64,000 nt of DNA, from NCBI GenBank assembly GCA_041743425.1, contig JBGTMS010000202.1, positions 1 to 64,000 on the forward strand, in the 5' to 3' direction. How positions within the stretch are numbered: position 1 is the stretch's first letter; the number at the start of each line of letters is the position of its first letter. A program made the position numbers and the translations under genes. A model generated the notes under the pieces. It searched no databases. It was not told the origin of the DNA and saw nothing but the letters and a program-made list of their open reading frames with translations. Source of the stretch: JTS-RE37 sp041743425. GTDB taxonomy: Bacteria > Bacteroidota > Bacteroidia > Flavobacteriales > Flavobacteriaceae. Shown here one piece after another: positions 9,500-17,783 of this stretch.

Positions 9500-9507
9500 C
9501 AAAGTTA
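9500..9507 (-). promoter_or_regulatory. Putative -7 box upstream of the SDR gene
   Basis: The minus strand reads TAACTTTG, matching TAnnTTTG, 53 bases upstream of the start codon. No clear TTTG is seen at -33. The rest of 9448-9620 shows no gene or structure that I recognise. Confidence 0.4.
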
Positions 9508-9620
9508 TACTTTTCTTAAATTAAAAGTCCGTTACTTTTTCGGTAGGAAACCCGTCATACCATAAGCGTTTTTGAAGATTTAGACAGGCAGCCCCTTAAC
9601 GCGGCTTCGGGGGAAATAAT

Positions 9621-9665
9621 AAAACCTTCCTTCAGCCGGTTGTGATCCGTTAAAGGAAGGTTTTT
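9621..9665 (-). terminator. Terminator of the tRNA-Ala transcript
   Basis: A perfect 12-base-pair inverted repeat (9621-9632 with 9653-9664) begins two bases after the tRNA 3' end. On the minus strand it runs into a T-rich stretch. T-runs flank both sides, so it could work in both directions. Confidence 0.75.
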
Positions 9666-9741
<76 letters not shown>

Positions 9742-9793
9742 TGGGTGTATTCAGGGCCTTGCGGTAATGAGGGGTCAAAGAAACTACTTTTTA

Positions 9794-9801
9794 CAAAAGT
9801 A
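9794..9801 (-). promoter_or_regulatory. Possible -7 box for tRNA-Ala
   Basis: The minus strand reads TACTTTTG, matching TAnnTTTG, between the universal stress protein stop and the tRNA. It would place the transcript start about 47 bases ahead of the mature tRNA. No clear -33 box is seen. Confidence 0.35.
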
Positions 9802-9833
9802 TCAAAATCCGGCCCTAACTATTTTCAGACGGT

Positions 9834-10631
9834 TCAGAACTTCTTAACACTCAAAACAAGCACTGGAATCCTGGCATAGAATTCGGATTTCGGAATGGTG
9901 CTCTTCTCCCACAGATTGCTGAAAAAGCCTCTTTTCCTTCGAAAAACGCAAAGAAGATCAGGATGCTGTGATTGCAAATGCTCCAATACGCCGAGATAGG
10001 TGGTGGCATGTTCGGTAATGGTCAATTGAGAACTAATGTCCATCAGGGCAACATTAATTTTCAGATCATCTTCCGTATAACCAGGATTCTTTACCAGAAG
10101 CAGATTGACCTTTGACTGGAACCGATCTTTGATGGTTTTTAAGGGATCCAACACCTTTTTACCCTTCATTACTCCCGAACTGAAGGCAGTTAATATGGTA
10201 CCAAAATTCCGGAAGACAGTTCCTTTAGGTACAATCAGGGTGGGAATATTGGTCCGTTTCACTATCCTGCCGGTGGTATAGCCCAGGTAGAGTTCTTCGC
10301 GGATTTCATTGCTGCGAGGGGCGACAATAATCAAATCAACCCCAATCGTATCATGAATTTCTTTTAAGCCATCCACAAGGTCTCCATTATAGGTCGTGGT
10401 CTTTATGATTACTTGCTTGGAATCTACCTTCTCAATAACTTCCCGCAAATAATCTTCACTGCTCTTAGCCACTTTTTTCCCGATATTCGTAAGATCACCA
10501 GCGCCGCTGGTAACTGTGAATACCCCCATGACATAGAGTTCCGAGGAAAATTCAGTTGCAAAATCGACCGCGTACTGCAACGTTTCGTGAGAATCAGGAG
10601 AGGTGCCAATTGGTACCAGAATGTTCTTCAT
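9834..10631 (-). CDS. Universal stress protein, two Usp domains
   Basis: A cytoplasmic stress protein of the UspA family. The first domain opens with MKNILVPIGTSPDSHETLQYA and carries the phosphate-loop-like stretch GYTTGRIVKRTNIPTLIVPKG near residues 118-138. The second half (residues about 145-265) is a more diverged Usp-like domain ending in IPVLVLSVKKF without a clear ATP-binding motif. At 265 residues it is the tandem form common in Bacteroidetes. The gene diverges from the acetyltransferase gene. A role in survival under starvation or other stress is known for the family; nothing here narrows it. Confidence 0.85.
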   Translation of the reverse strand: MKNILVPIGTSPDSHETLQYAVDFATEFSSELYVMGVFTVTSGAGDLTNIGKKVAKSSEDYLREVIEKVDSKQVIIKTTTYNGDLVDGLKEIHDTIGVDLIIVAPRSNEIREELYLGYTTGRIVKRTNIPTLIVPKGTVFRNFGTILTAFSSGVMKGKKVLDPLKTIKDRFQSKVNLLLVKNPGYTEDDLKINVALMDISSQLTITEHATTYLGVLEHLQSQHPDLLCVFRRKRGFFSNLWEKSTIPKSEFYARIPVLVLSVKKF

Positions 10632-10683
10632 AGGGAATACAGTTTTGAACTATAAATGTAGGGCTTTAATTAACATTTTGCAT

Positions 10684-11184
10684 ATGATGAGACGTGCAAA
10701 GATATCAGAAATCCCTGAAATTCTGGCTCTAACGAAAGCTTGTTCCACATTTATGGCCGAACAGGGAATATTCCAATGGAATGCGCATTATCCGTCTTTA
10801 AAAGATTTTGAAACGGATCTTTTCAGAAATGAACTTTATATAATAGAAGAAAATGATAGCCTTCTGGGAACGATCACAATTTCCACAAAGATGGACAGTG
10901 AGTATGCTTCTATCACATGGCTGACACCTAACTCCCGCCACATTTATATTCACCGGTTGGCGGTACACCCAAGTCAGCAAGGTAAAGGCTATGGAGTAAA
11001 AATGATGGATTTTGCAGAAGATTATGCCAGGAAAAGGGGAGTAGTTTCCTTACGACTGGATACCTTTAGCCGGAACAAAAGAAACCAGAAGTTTTATGAG
11101 CAACGCGGGTATTGTAAATTGGGAGATGTATTTTTTCCGGCCCAGAGTGAATTTCCCTTTTACTGTTATGAACTAGTACTATAG
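10684..11184 (+). CDS. GNAT-family N-acetyltransferase
   Basis: This protein is predicted to transfer acetyl from acetyl-CoA to an unknown amine. The acetyl-CoA-binding motif A is visible as HRLAVHPSQQGKGYGVKMM, followed by LRLDTFSRNKRNQKFYEQRGY, the usual GNAT C-terminal half. I start at ATG 10684 (MMRRAKISEIPEI) because a longer in-frame reading from 10603 would overlap the divergent stress-protein gene and adds no conserved sequence. The MATE exporter gene begins nine bases after its stop, which suggests an operon and perhaps a shared role in detoxification. Confidence 0.85.
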   Translation: MMRRAKISEIPEILALTKACSTFMAEQGIFQWNAHYPSLKDFETDLFRNELYIIEENDSLLGTITISTKMDSEYASITWLTPNSRHIYIHRLAVHPSQQGKGYGVKMMDFAEDYARKRGVVSLRLDTFSRNKRNQKFYEQRGYCKLGDVFFPAQSEFPFYCYELVL

Positions 11185-11193
11185 CGCTGCCTT

Positions 11194-12528
11194 TTGAGAG
11201 GTCCTATCACGCTTAAAGCCATCAACAACCTTGCGATACCGGCAACCATTGCAGGTATCGCCGAGCCTGTGCTTTCAATCACCGATACGGCAATTGTTGG
11301 AAATATTCCATATGACGGGCTGGAATCACTGGCCGCTGCCGGGATAGTAGGTTCATTTTTATCAATGCTGGTCTGGATTCTCGGGCAGACACGCAGTGCC
11401 ATATCAGCCATCCTTTCACAAAACCTGGGAGCAGGCAAAATAGAAGATATGAGAAGTCTGCCGGCACAAGCTATTTGCTTTAACCTTGGTTTGAGTTTCG
11501 TCGTACTCTTCTCAACCATTTTTATTGTGGAGGATATTTTCAGTCTGCTGAATGCTTCAGGAAAAATATTGGAGTACTGTATTTCCTACTATTCCATCCG
11601 GGTCTGGGGATTTCCCCTCACCTTATTCGTCTTTGCGGTAATGGGCATCTTTACTGGCTTGCAAAACACCTTCTGGCCCATGATCATAGCACTCACGGGT
11701 GCGCTCCTGAATGTGATTCTGGACTATATACTTGTATACGGGATTGCAGGGTACATACAACCAATGTACCTGGAAGGTGCCGCCTGGGCCAGTTTGATAT
11801 CCCAGGGAGTAATGGCTGTAATGGCCTACCTATTACTTCGATGGAAGACCTCTATCAGCCTGATACCGGCCTTGCCTTTACATCCCGAACTGAACCGGCT
11901 GGTACTCATGAGTCTCAACCTGTTTATCCGGTCACTGGCTCTTAATACGGCTTTGATCCTTGCCGTTAGGGAAGCCACTGCCCTGGGTGACCGGTATATT
12001 GCCGCTCATACTATTGCAATTAATTTATGGTTGTTTGCGGCATTTTTTGTGGATGGTTACGGAGCGGCAGGCAATATCATGGGTGGGCGGATGTTGGGTG
12101 CCAGAGACTACCCCGGACTTTGGAAACTTGCGTCAAAAATTACATTGTGTGGCGTAGTCGTTAGCCTGCTGATGATGCTTTTGGGCTTCCTGTTCTATAA
12201 ACAGGTGGGGCTTATGTTTTCAAATGAAACCATTGTGCTGGAATCGTTTTATTCAATTTTTTTCATTGTCCTCCTAGCGCTCCCAATGAACAGCGTAGCT
12301 TTTGTCCTTGATGGCCTTTTTAAAGGTTTGGGAGAGATGCGGTATCTGAGGAATGTATTGTTGAGCGCTACCGTGGCAGGATTTATACCCGTGATATTTA
12401 CAGGCAGAATCCTTGACCTGGGATTGTATGGTATCTGGGTCGCCTTTGTTGTCTGGATGCTCATCAGGAGCATCGCCCTGGTTTGGAAGTTCAGACAAAA
12501 ATTTCGGCCGCTCTTGCAAAAGGTTTAA
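11194..12528 (+). CDS. MATE-family multidrug efflux transporter
   Basis: This is an inner-membrane exporter with about 12 transmembrane helices in two six-helix halves, 444 residues, in the normal range. The N-terminal helix begins ITLKAINNLAIPATIAGIAEPVLSITDTAIVG, a typical MATE opening in which Asp acts in cation coupling. The second half includes DRYIAAHTIAINLWLFAAFFVDGYG. The start is a TTG at 11194, since an in-frame TAG at 11182-11184 (the stop of the preceding gene) blocks anything earlier. It is probably translated by coupling to the acetyltransferase gene. Family members export cationic drugs and dyes using sodium or proton gradients. Confidence 0.9.
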   Translation: MRGPITLKAINNLAIPATIAGIAEPVLSITDTAIVGNIPYDGLESLAAAGIVGSFLSMLVWILGQTRSAISAILSQNLGAGKIEDMRSLPAQAICFNLGLSFVVLFSTIFIVEDIFSLLNASGKILEYCISYYSIRVWGFPLTLFVFAVMGIFTGLQNTFWPMIIALTGALLNVILDYILVYGIAGYIQPMYLEGAAWASLISQGVMAVMAYLLLRWKTSISLIPALPLHPELNRLVLMSLNLFIRSLALNTALILAVREATALGDRYIAAHTIAINLWLFAAFFVDGYGAAGNIMGGRMLGARDYPGLWKLASKITLCGVVVSLLMMLLGFLFYKQVGLMFSNETIVLESFYSIFFIVLLALPMNSVAFVLDGLFKGLGEMRYLRNVLLSATVAGFIPVIFTGRILDLGLYGIWVAFVVWMLIRSIALVWKFRQKFRPLLQKV

Positions 12529-12570
12529 TTTAGTAAGCTGAATACTATTGGTCCCATTTTTCCCTGCCTA

Positions 12571-13344
12571 ATGACTACTGATCGAATCAATGGAAGTCTC
12601 TATCTCAAAACAAACGAAGGGGTTGCCGTATTGGAATTTGGACACCCGGCCGGAAATTCTTTTGTAAGGCCCCTTCTGGATCGTCTCACGGAGGCAGTGA
12701 ATAAATTATCTGAAGATCAGGAAGTTGTTGTTATCGTCCTTCAATCAGAAGGAGATCGTGCCTTTTGTTCCGGGGCTTCCCTGGATGAGATGTCAGGTAT
12801 TTCCAGTTTAGAGGAAGGCACTTTCTTTTTTAGTGGGTTTGCGAACCTCATCAATGCGATGCGTTTGTGTAAAAAGCCAATCATAGGACGGGTGCAGGGC
12901 AAAGTAGTTGGTGGAGGTGTGGGTCTGGCTGCTGCCTGTGATTATGTATATGCCACTGTCGCGGCATCCATCCGACTCTCTGAGATAAGTATTGGCATTG
13001 CACCTCTCGTCATCGCGCCGGCAGTGGAACGAAAAGTTGGAATTTCAGGTCTGGCCGAGCTTTCCCTGGCCCCGAAAGAATGGAAGAGTGCTTACTGGGG
13101 AAAGGAAAAGGGGCTCTTTTCAGAAGTGTATGAAGATATAAGGGAAATGGATAAAGAACTGTACTTTTTCGCAAAATCTCTGTCTGACTATAGCCCACAG
13201 GCGCTTGCCGCTTTAAAAGAAACCCTTTGGACAGGCACATCCCACTGGGAATCACTTTTACCGGAACGGGCTGAACAATCCGGCCGGCTGGCCTTGTCTG
13301 AAACTGCAAAGAAGGCTTTGCAGAAAATTATTAACAAAGAATAG
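12571..13344 (+). CDS. Enoyl-CoA hydratase/isomerase family protein
   Basis: A crotonase-fold enzyme acting on acyl-CoA thioesters. The oxyanion-hole segments are visible: AFCSGASLDEM near residue 69 and GKVVGGGVGLAAACDY near 110-125. The acidic residue in RLSEISIGIAPLVIAP sits where the catalytic Glu of hydratases lies. At 257 residues it is a stand-alone crotonase. It resembles methylglutaconyl-CoA hydratases of Bacteroidetes, but I cannot fix the substrate. It lies 42 bases after the MATE gene on the same strand. Confidence 0.85.
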   Translation: MTTDRINGSLYLKTNEGVAVLEFGHPAGNSFVRPLLDRLTEAVNKLSEDQEVVVIVLQSEGDRAFCSGASLDEMSGISSLEEGTFFFSGFANLINAMRLCKKPIIGRVQGKVVGGGVGLAAACDYVYATVAASIRLSEISIGIAPLVIAPAVERKVGISGLAELSLAPKEWKSAYWGKEKGLFSEVYEDIREMDKELYFFAKSLSDYSPQALAALKETLWTGTSHWESLLPERAEQSGRLALSETAKKALQKIINKE

Positions 13345-13357
13345 TAAGAATTAATAT

Positions 13358-13456
13358 ATGGATGGGAATTTCATCTTCCTGTTTGTGGCGGTATTCGTTG
13401 TAGTAGTTTATATTATCAACCGGATGCGTGGTAACAGTAAACACAGGAGAAAGTAG
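13358..13456 (+). CDS. Small single-span membrane protein, 32 residues
   Basis: An ATG at 13358 opens a 32-codon frame ending in TAG at 13454-13456. The product has a short polar start (MDGN), a strongly hydrophobic segment of about 17 residues (residues 5-21, FIFLFVAVFVVVVYIIN with a small break), then a very basic tail (RMRGNSKHRRK). This charge pattern is that of a single transmembrane helix with the C-terminus inside the cell. It lies 13 bases after the crotonase gene on the same strand and before the QueD-like gene. No function can be assigned. Confidence 0.55.
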   Translation: MDGNFIFLFVAVFVVVVYIINRMRGNSKHRRK

Positions 13457-13516
13457 TTTAGCCACAACAGGTCCGTGCAACCCCTGGCAATCCATCTGAC
13501 AGCTATTTATGAGGTC

Positions 13517-13966
13517 ATGAACAAAATACGAATCACCAAACAGTTCACTTTTGAAACAGGCCATGCCTTATACGGATATGACGGTAAATGCCGCAACGTC
13601 CACGGTCATAGCTACAAATTGTCAGTGACGGTTATAGGTACGCCCATTACAGATGCCAATGATGTAAAACTTGGGATGGTCATTGATTTTGGCGACCTGA
13701 AGAGGATCATCAAAGAAGAAGTCGTTGATCCCTTTGATCACGCTACCGTGTTTAACGCAAATACGCCACATCTGTCTCTTGCCAGGGAGTTAGAAGCCAG
13801 GGGGCACAAGGTTATCTTTGCTGATTATCAGCCGACAAGTGAAAACATGGTGGCAGATTTTGCAGAAAAAATCAAGGTGCGCTTACCGGAGCAGATTGCT
13901 TTACATTCCCTGCAGCTACGCGAGACCGAAACCGCTTTCGCCGAATGGCATGCGGACGACAACTGA
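13517..13966 (+). CDS. 6-pyruvoyl-tetrahydropterin synthase/QueD-like enzyme
   Basis: A zinc enzyme of the 6-carboxytetrahydropterin synthase family. QueD converts dihydroneopterin triphosphate to 6-carboxytetrahydropterin in queuosine biosynthesis; some relatives make other pterins. Zinc ligands are His16 (FETGHAL), His29 and His31 (NVHGHSY), and catalytic Cys25 precedes them. The C-terminal ETETAFAEW holds the pterin-anchoring Glu. I start at ATG 13517 (MNKIRITKQF), the usual family N-terminus; 14 in-frame upstream codons show no conservation. At 149 residues it is slightly longer than E. coli QueD, as in other Bacteroidetes. No other queuosine genes are nearby. Confidence 0.87.
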   Translation: MNKIRITKQFTFETGHALYGYDGKCRNVHGHSYKLSVTVIGTPITDANDVKLGMVIDFGDLKRIIKEEVVDPFDHATVFNANTPHLSLARELEARGHKVIFADYQPTSENMVADFAEKIKVRLPEQIALHSLQLRETETAFAEWHADDN

Positions 13967-14077
13967 AATGATATGATGACGTTCGGACAGGATGCAGAAT
14001 TATAGCGAGACCTGAGCAATTGTTTTTGAACAGGACGGATTGTCAGTAAAGTTCTCAATGTGTAACTTTAGCCCCTA

Positions 14078-14863
14078 ATGGAACTACTCAATCTTCCTCC
14101 AGACAAAAGGATTTACTTTGCAAGTGATAATCACCTCGGCGCCCCTTCAAAAGCCATAAGTCTGGTACGTGAAAAGAAATTTGTTGCCTGGCTTGATATC
14201 ATTAAATCAGATGCCGGGGTTCTTTTCCTCCTGGGAGATCTCTTTGATTTTTGGTTTGAGTATAAGACGGTTGTTCCCAAAGGATTTACACGGACCCTCG
14301 GGAAACTTGCCGAACTTTCAGATTCCGGCATACCGATCTATTATTTTGTGGGAAACCATGACCTGTGGATGGACGGATACTTTGAAGAAGAACTGAATAT
14401 CCCTGTATTTCATAGCCCCAAGGAATTCCTGATCAATGACCTTCACTTTCTCATAGGTCACGGAGATGGTTTGGGTCCCGGCGATAAGGGATATAAACGA
14501 ATGAAAAAAATATTTACCCACCCCCTGGCAAAATGGAGCTACCGGTGGTTACATCCTGATTGGGGGGTGAAGCTGGCACAATTCTTTTCCGTTAAAAACA
14601 AACTGATCTCAGGGGATGAAGACATTGAGTTTTTGGGTGAAGACCGGGAATGGCTCGTACAATACGCCCGTAAAAAACTGGAATCGCGACACTATGATTA
14701 TTTTGTTTTTGGTCATCGACATCTTCCTTTGGAAATAGCGCTGTCGCCAAGTTCCACATATATAAATCTGGGAGATTGGATTACTTATTTTACGTATGCC
14801 GTTTTTGATGGCACGAATCTCCGGCTTGAAAAATTTTCATTCCCCGCGGCTGAGCTTCCTTAA
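14078..14863 (+). CDS. lpxH: UDP-2,3-diacylglucosamine diphosphatase
   Basis: A metallophosphoesterase of lipid A synthesis that cleaves UDP-2,3-diacylglucosamine to lipid X and UMP at the inner membrane. The calcineurin-like metal motifs are present in order: SDNHLG (with Asn in place of the usual SD-x-H spacing residue), LLGDLFDFW, GNHDLWM, GHGDGLGPGDKGYK and FGHRHLP. At 261 residues it matches Bacteroidetes LpxH. The -10 region TAACTTTA about 9 bases before the start is one base off the Bacteroidetes -7 consensus. Its stop overlaps the stop of the convergent recJ by four bases. Confidence 0.87.
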   Translation: MELLNLPPDKRIYFASDNHLGAPSKAISLVREKKFVAWLDIIKSDAGVLFLLGDLFDFWFEYKTVVPKGFTRTLGKLAELSDSGIPIYYFVGNHDLWMDGYFEEELNIPVFHSPKEFLINDLHFLIGHGDGLGPGDKGYKRMKKIFTHPLAKWSYRWLHPDWGVKLAQFFSVKNKLISGDEDIEFLGEDREWLVQYARKKLESRHYDYFVFGHRHLPLEIALSPSSTYINLGDWITYFTYAVFDGTNLRLEKFSFPAAELP

Positions 14864-16563
14864 TGAGCCGCGATATCTTTTAATTTAAGTTGAAGACTTC
14901 TCTTTCCTTGCCACTCATTCTCTTCTATGGAAAAAACGGCGGAGAATTTCTTTTTGTTGGCAGCCAAATCAAGCTTATGTCCGATATTAAAGCCAATGGC
15001 GCCAACCGGTGCAGACCCGGGTTGTATAACGTTCATTTTTAAATGAAGATCCCCTGACCCCACCGTTTTTGCCAGGCCTGTATCCGTGAGCTCTCCGGCC
15101 ATAAAAACCGGTGGCATATTGCCCGGTCCAAAAGGGGCGAATTGATCCAGGATTCTCAGGAGTTTCGGGTTGAGGTCCCTGAGTTCCACCATGGCATCAA
15201 TTTTCAATTCCCGGGTAAGCATTACCGGATCCATTCTCCGGGCAACCACTTCTTCAAACTGTTTTTTAAAGTGTTCGAACTGCGTCTCCAGCAGGGTAAG
15301 TCCTGCAGCATATTTATGACCGCCGAATTGCTCTATGGTCTCTGAACATTCTTCAAGGGCTTCATAGATATCAAAACCATTTACAGACCTTGCCGATGCC
15401 GCAAGTTTGTCGCCGCTTTTGGTGAAAACGAGCGTGGGGCGGTAATAAGTTTCAATAAGCCTGGATGCCACTATTCCAATGACCCCTTTGTGCCAGGATT
15501 CTTTATATACCACCGTTGTATGCCTATCTTCTTCTTCGTTTGCACGGATCTGTTGCAGCGCTTCCAGGGTAATCTCCTGGTCCAGACCCTTTCTTTCTGT
15601 ATTGAAGCGCTCTATTCCGGCAGCGAAGTCAGCCGCCTGTTGAACGTCATTCACAGTAAGCAGGTCTACAGCATGTTGTCCGTGTTTTATCCGGCCTGCC
15701 GCGTTGATCCTGGGGGCGATGATAAATACCAGATCCGTGATAGTGAGAACTTTTTTGTTGATTTGGTTCAGAATGGCCTGAAATCCAACTCTGGGACATT
15801 CATTGATGACTTTAAGTCCGAAGTAGGCGAGTATTCTGTTTTCGCCGGTTATGGGAACGATATCGGCGCCGATTGCGGTGGCGACAAGATCAAGATATGG
15901 CCAGAGTTCCTCCACCGACACCTGTCTTCGGGTGGCGAGGGCCTGAATAAGTTTAAATCCGATTCCACAACCGCAAAGCTCCTTATAAGGGTAAGAACAA
16001 TCTACCCTTTTCGGATCAAGAACGGCAATGGCCTCAGGTAGCTGGGCACCTGGCCGGTGATGGTCACAAATAATAAAATCTATATCAAGCTTTCGGGCAT
16101 ATGCCACCTTTTCAATGGCCTTTATGCCACAATCCAGCGCAATGATGAGGCTGATATTGTTATCCGCTGCATAATCGATTCCCTGATATGAAATTCCATA
16201 ACCCTCAATGTAACGATCAGGGATGTAGGTGGCCACATTTGAATTAAATTGCAGCAAATAAGAGGATACCAGGGCCACCGCCGTAGTCCCATCCACGTCA
16301 TAATCCCCGAAAACGAGGATATTCTCATTCCTCGAAATCGCAAGCTCAATCCTTGCCACAGCCGCATCCATATCCTTCATGAGAAATGGATCGTGCAAAT
16401 CCGAAAGTTCCGGACGAAAGAATTTTTTCGCTTCTTCATAATTCGTGATCCCGCGTTGAAAGAGTAGTTGGGCGACCAGTGGGGTTACATTCAACGAACG
16501 AATCAACGGAGCAAGAGCTTCCTCTTCGGTTTTAGGTTTCAAGGTCCAGCGCATTCGATACAA
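14860..16563 (-). CDS. recJ: Single-stranded-DNA-specific exonuclease RecJ
   Basis: A 5'-3' exonuclease on single-stranded DNA used in recombination and mismatch repair. The DHH phosphoesterase signature is clear: DYDVDGT near residues 87-93 and CDHHRPG near 166-172. The DHHA1 part has the glycine-rich GGHKYAAGL near residue 415, followed by the OB-like C-terminal domain. At 567 residues it has the length of RecJ. An ATG three codons downstream (MRWTLKPK, start 16554) is an equally good start and may be the real one, since MRW is a common beginning in relatives. Confidence 0.93.
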   Translation of the reverse strand: MYRMRWTLKPKTEEEALAPLIRSLNVTPLVAQLLFQRGITNYEEAKKFFRPELSDLHDPFLMKDMDAAVARIELAISRNENILVFGDYDVDGTTAVALVSSYLLQFNSNVATYIPDRYIEGYGISYQGIDYAADNNISLIIALDCGIKAIEKVAYARKLDIDFIICDHHRPGAQLPEAIAVLDPKRVDCSYPYKELCGCGIGFKLIQALATRRQVSVEELWPYLDLVATAIGADIVPITGENRILAYFGLKVINECPRVGFQAILNQINKKVLTITDLVFIIAPRINAAGRIKHGQHAVDLLTVNDVQQAADFAAGIERFNTERKGLDQEITLEALQQIRANEEEDRHTTVVYKESWHKGVIGIVASRLIETYYRPTLVFTKSGDKLAASARSVNGFDIYEALEECSETIEQFGGHKYAAGLTLLETQFEHFKKQFEEVVARRMDPVMLTRELKIDAMVELRDLNPKLLRILDQFAPFGPGNMPPVFMAGELTDTGLAKTVGSGDLHLKMNVIQPGSAPVGAIGFNIGHKLDLAANKKKFSAVFSIEENEWQGKRSLQLKLKDIAAH

Positions 16564-16667
16564 TCTACTACATTACTAATATAACTCCCTGCCCCGAAAT
16601 AAACATGCACAATTTTGCCTGGTACCCGCTGCCCTGCTCTTATTTGCTGATTCTTATTTCAAAATGC

Positions 16668-17099
16668 CTAAGCCGACTTATGGAACAATGTTTTGATCTG
16701 TATTTTCGCGAAGTTGCGGAACATTTCCATAACGCCGCAGTATTTCTCAACCGATAGATTTACCGCTTTTTTGAGACTTTTCTCATTGAGGTTCTGCCCG
16801 TGGAAATGAAATTCTATGGTAACTTGATCATAGTATTTGGGGTGGGCCTCAGTGAGTCCGGCCACTACTTCTATGTTAAATTCTTTCACCTCCAGTTTCA
16901 TTTTCCTGATAAGCGCAGCGACATCGAGTCCGGAACAGCCTGCCAGGCTGGAAAGCATCAATGCCTTCGGTCTGTATCCCTGCCCTTCACCCCCGTCTTC
17001 CGGACTGGCATCAATTTTTAGTGTGATCCCCGAAGGATTGGTACTTTCAAAGGCCATCTGGCCCAACCATTTCAAACTGATTTGAGTTGTCGTGCTCAT
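16668..17099 (-). CDS. OsmC-family peroxidase-like protein
   Basis: OsmC/YhfA-type proteins reduce organic hydroperoxides with two cysteines. Both are present: Cys55 in LAGCSGLDV and Cys121 in EKYCGVMEMF. The N-terminus (MSTTTQISLKWLGQMAFE) has the usual strand pattern. I start at 17099, giving 143 residues, because the longer in-frame reading from 17261 runs over the divergent AhpD-like gene. Only 48 bases separate the two starts, so they probably share a control region. Confidence 0.87.
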   Translation of the reverse strand: MSTTTQISLKWLGQMAFESTNPSGITLKIDASPEDGGEGQGYRPKALMLSSLAGCSGLDVAALIRKMKLEVKEFNIEVVAGLTEAHPKYYDQVTIEFHFHGQNLNEKSLKKAVNLSVEKYCGVMEMFRNFAKIQIKTLFHKSA

Positions 17100-17147
17100 A
17101 TTTTTTGTTTCTTGCAGACGACAAAAATACAATAAAATATAAGGACC

Positions 17148-17738
17148 ATGCCCTTCGTTACTCCCCTCAACCCTGATCAGGATCCGGAGACAAAACTCCT
17201 GGCCAATTTCTTCAATGAAACCCTCGGTTTTTGTCCGAATTCCATACTTACTATGCAGCACAGACCTGCTATCTCAAAAGCATTTATTGAGCTAAACAAA
17301 GCAGTAATGACCAATGACGGAAGGGTGACCTCCGCTCTGAAAAGAATGATAGCCTGGGTAAGTAGTGAAACTGCAGGCTGCAGATACTGCCAGGCGCACG
17401 CTATCAGAGCGGCTGAGCGTTACGGAGCCGAAAGTTCAAAGTTGCATCATCTCTGGGACTACCGGAACCATGAGGCGTTTACGGAGGCAGAACGCGCAGC
17501 TCTGGATTTTGCGCTGGCAGCATCTCAAATACCAAATGGGGTCGACTCCAGGCTCAGGGCAAGAATAGCTGAGTACTGGAATGAAGGGGAGATAGTTGAG
17601 ATGCTGGGGGTTATTTCCCTTTTTGGATATCTGAACCGGTGGAATGATTCCATGGCAACCACCCTGGAATCTGGGGCTATTGAAAGCGGAATGAAATATT
17701 TGGAGAAGCGGGGTTGGGAAAAGGGCAAACATCTGTAA
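17148..17738 (+). CDS. AhpD-like carboxymuconolactone-decarboxylase-family peroxidase
   Basis: A peroxidase-related protein of the AhpD/CMD fold. The active-site CxxC is Cys78-Arg-Tyr-Cys81, followed by His84 (CRYCQAHA), as in alkylhydroperoxidase D, which uses the pair to reduce lipoyl-type partners or peroxides. The N-terminal half is a second helical CMD-like repeat. At 196 residues it fits the uncharacterised peroxidase-related subfamily. It diverges from the OsmC-like gene, and the pairing of two thiol peroxidase families suggests a joint response to peroxides. Confidence 0.83.
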   Translation: MPFVTPLNPDQDPETKLLANFFNETLGFCPNSILTMQHRPAISKAFIELNKAVMTNDGRVTSALKRMIAWVSSETAGCRYCQAHAIRAAERYGAESSKLHHLWDYRNHEAFTEAERAALDFALAASQIPNGVDSRLRARIAEYWNEGEIVEMLGVISLFGYLNRWNDSMATTLESGAIESGMKYLEKRGWEKGKHL

Positions 17739-17783
17739 TTATAGCGGGTTCCTGCGGCAATAATTTTTAGGGTAGTTTAGACA

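Noticed and set aside
17100..17261. N-terminal extension of the OsmC-like gene
   Set aside because: It would run across the start of the divergent AhpD-like gene, and the residues do not look like OsmC sequence.
17739..17783. Purine riboswitch ahead of ade
   Set aside because: The 45-base gap cannot hold the aptamer and shows no matching core.
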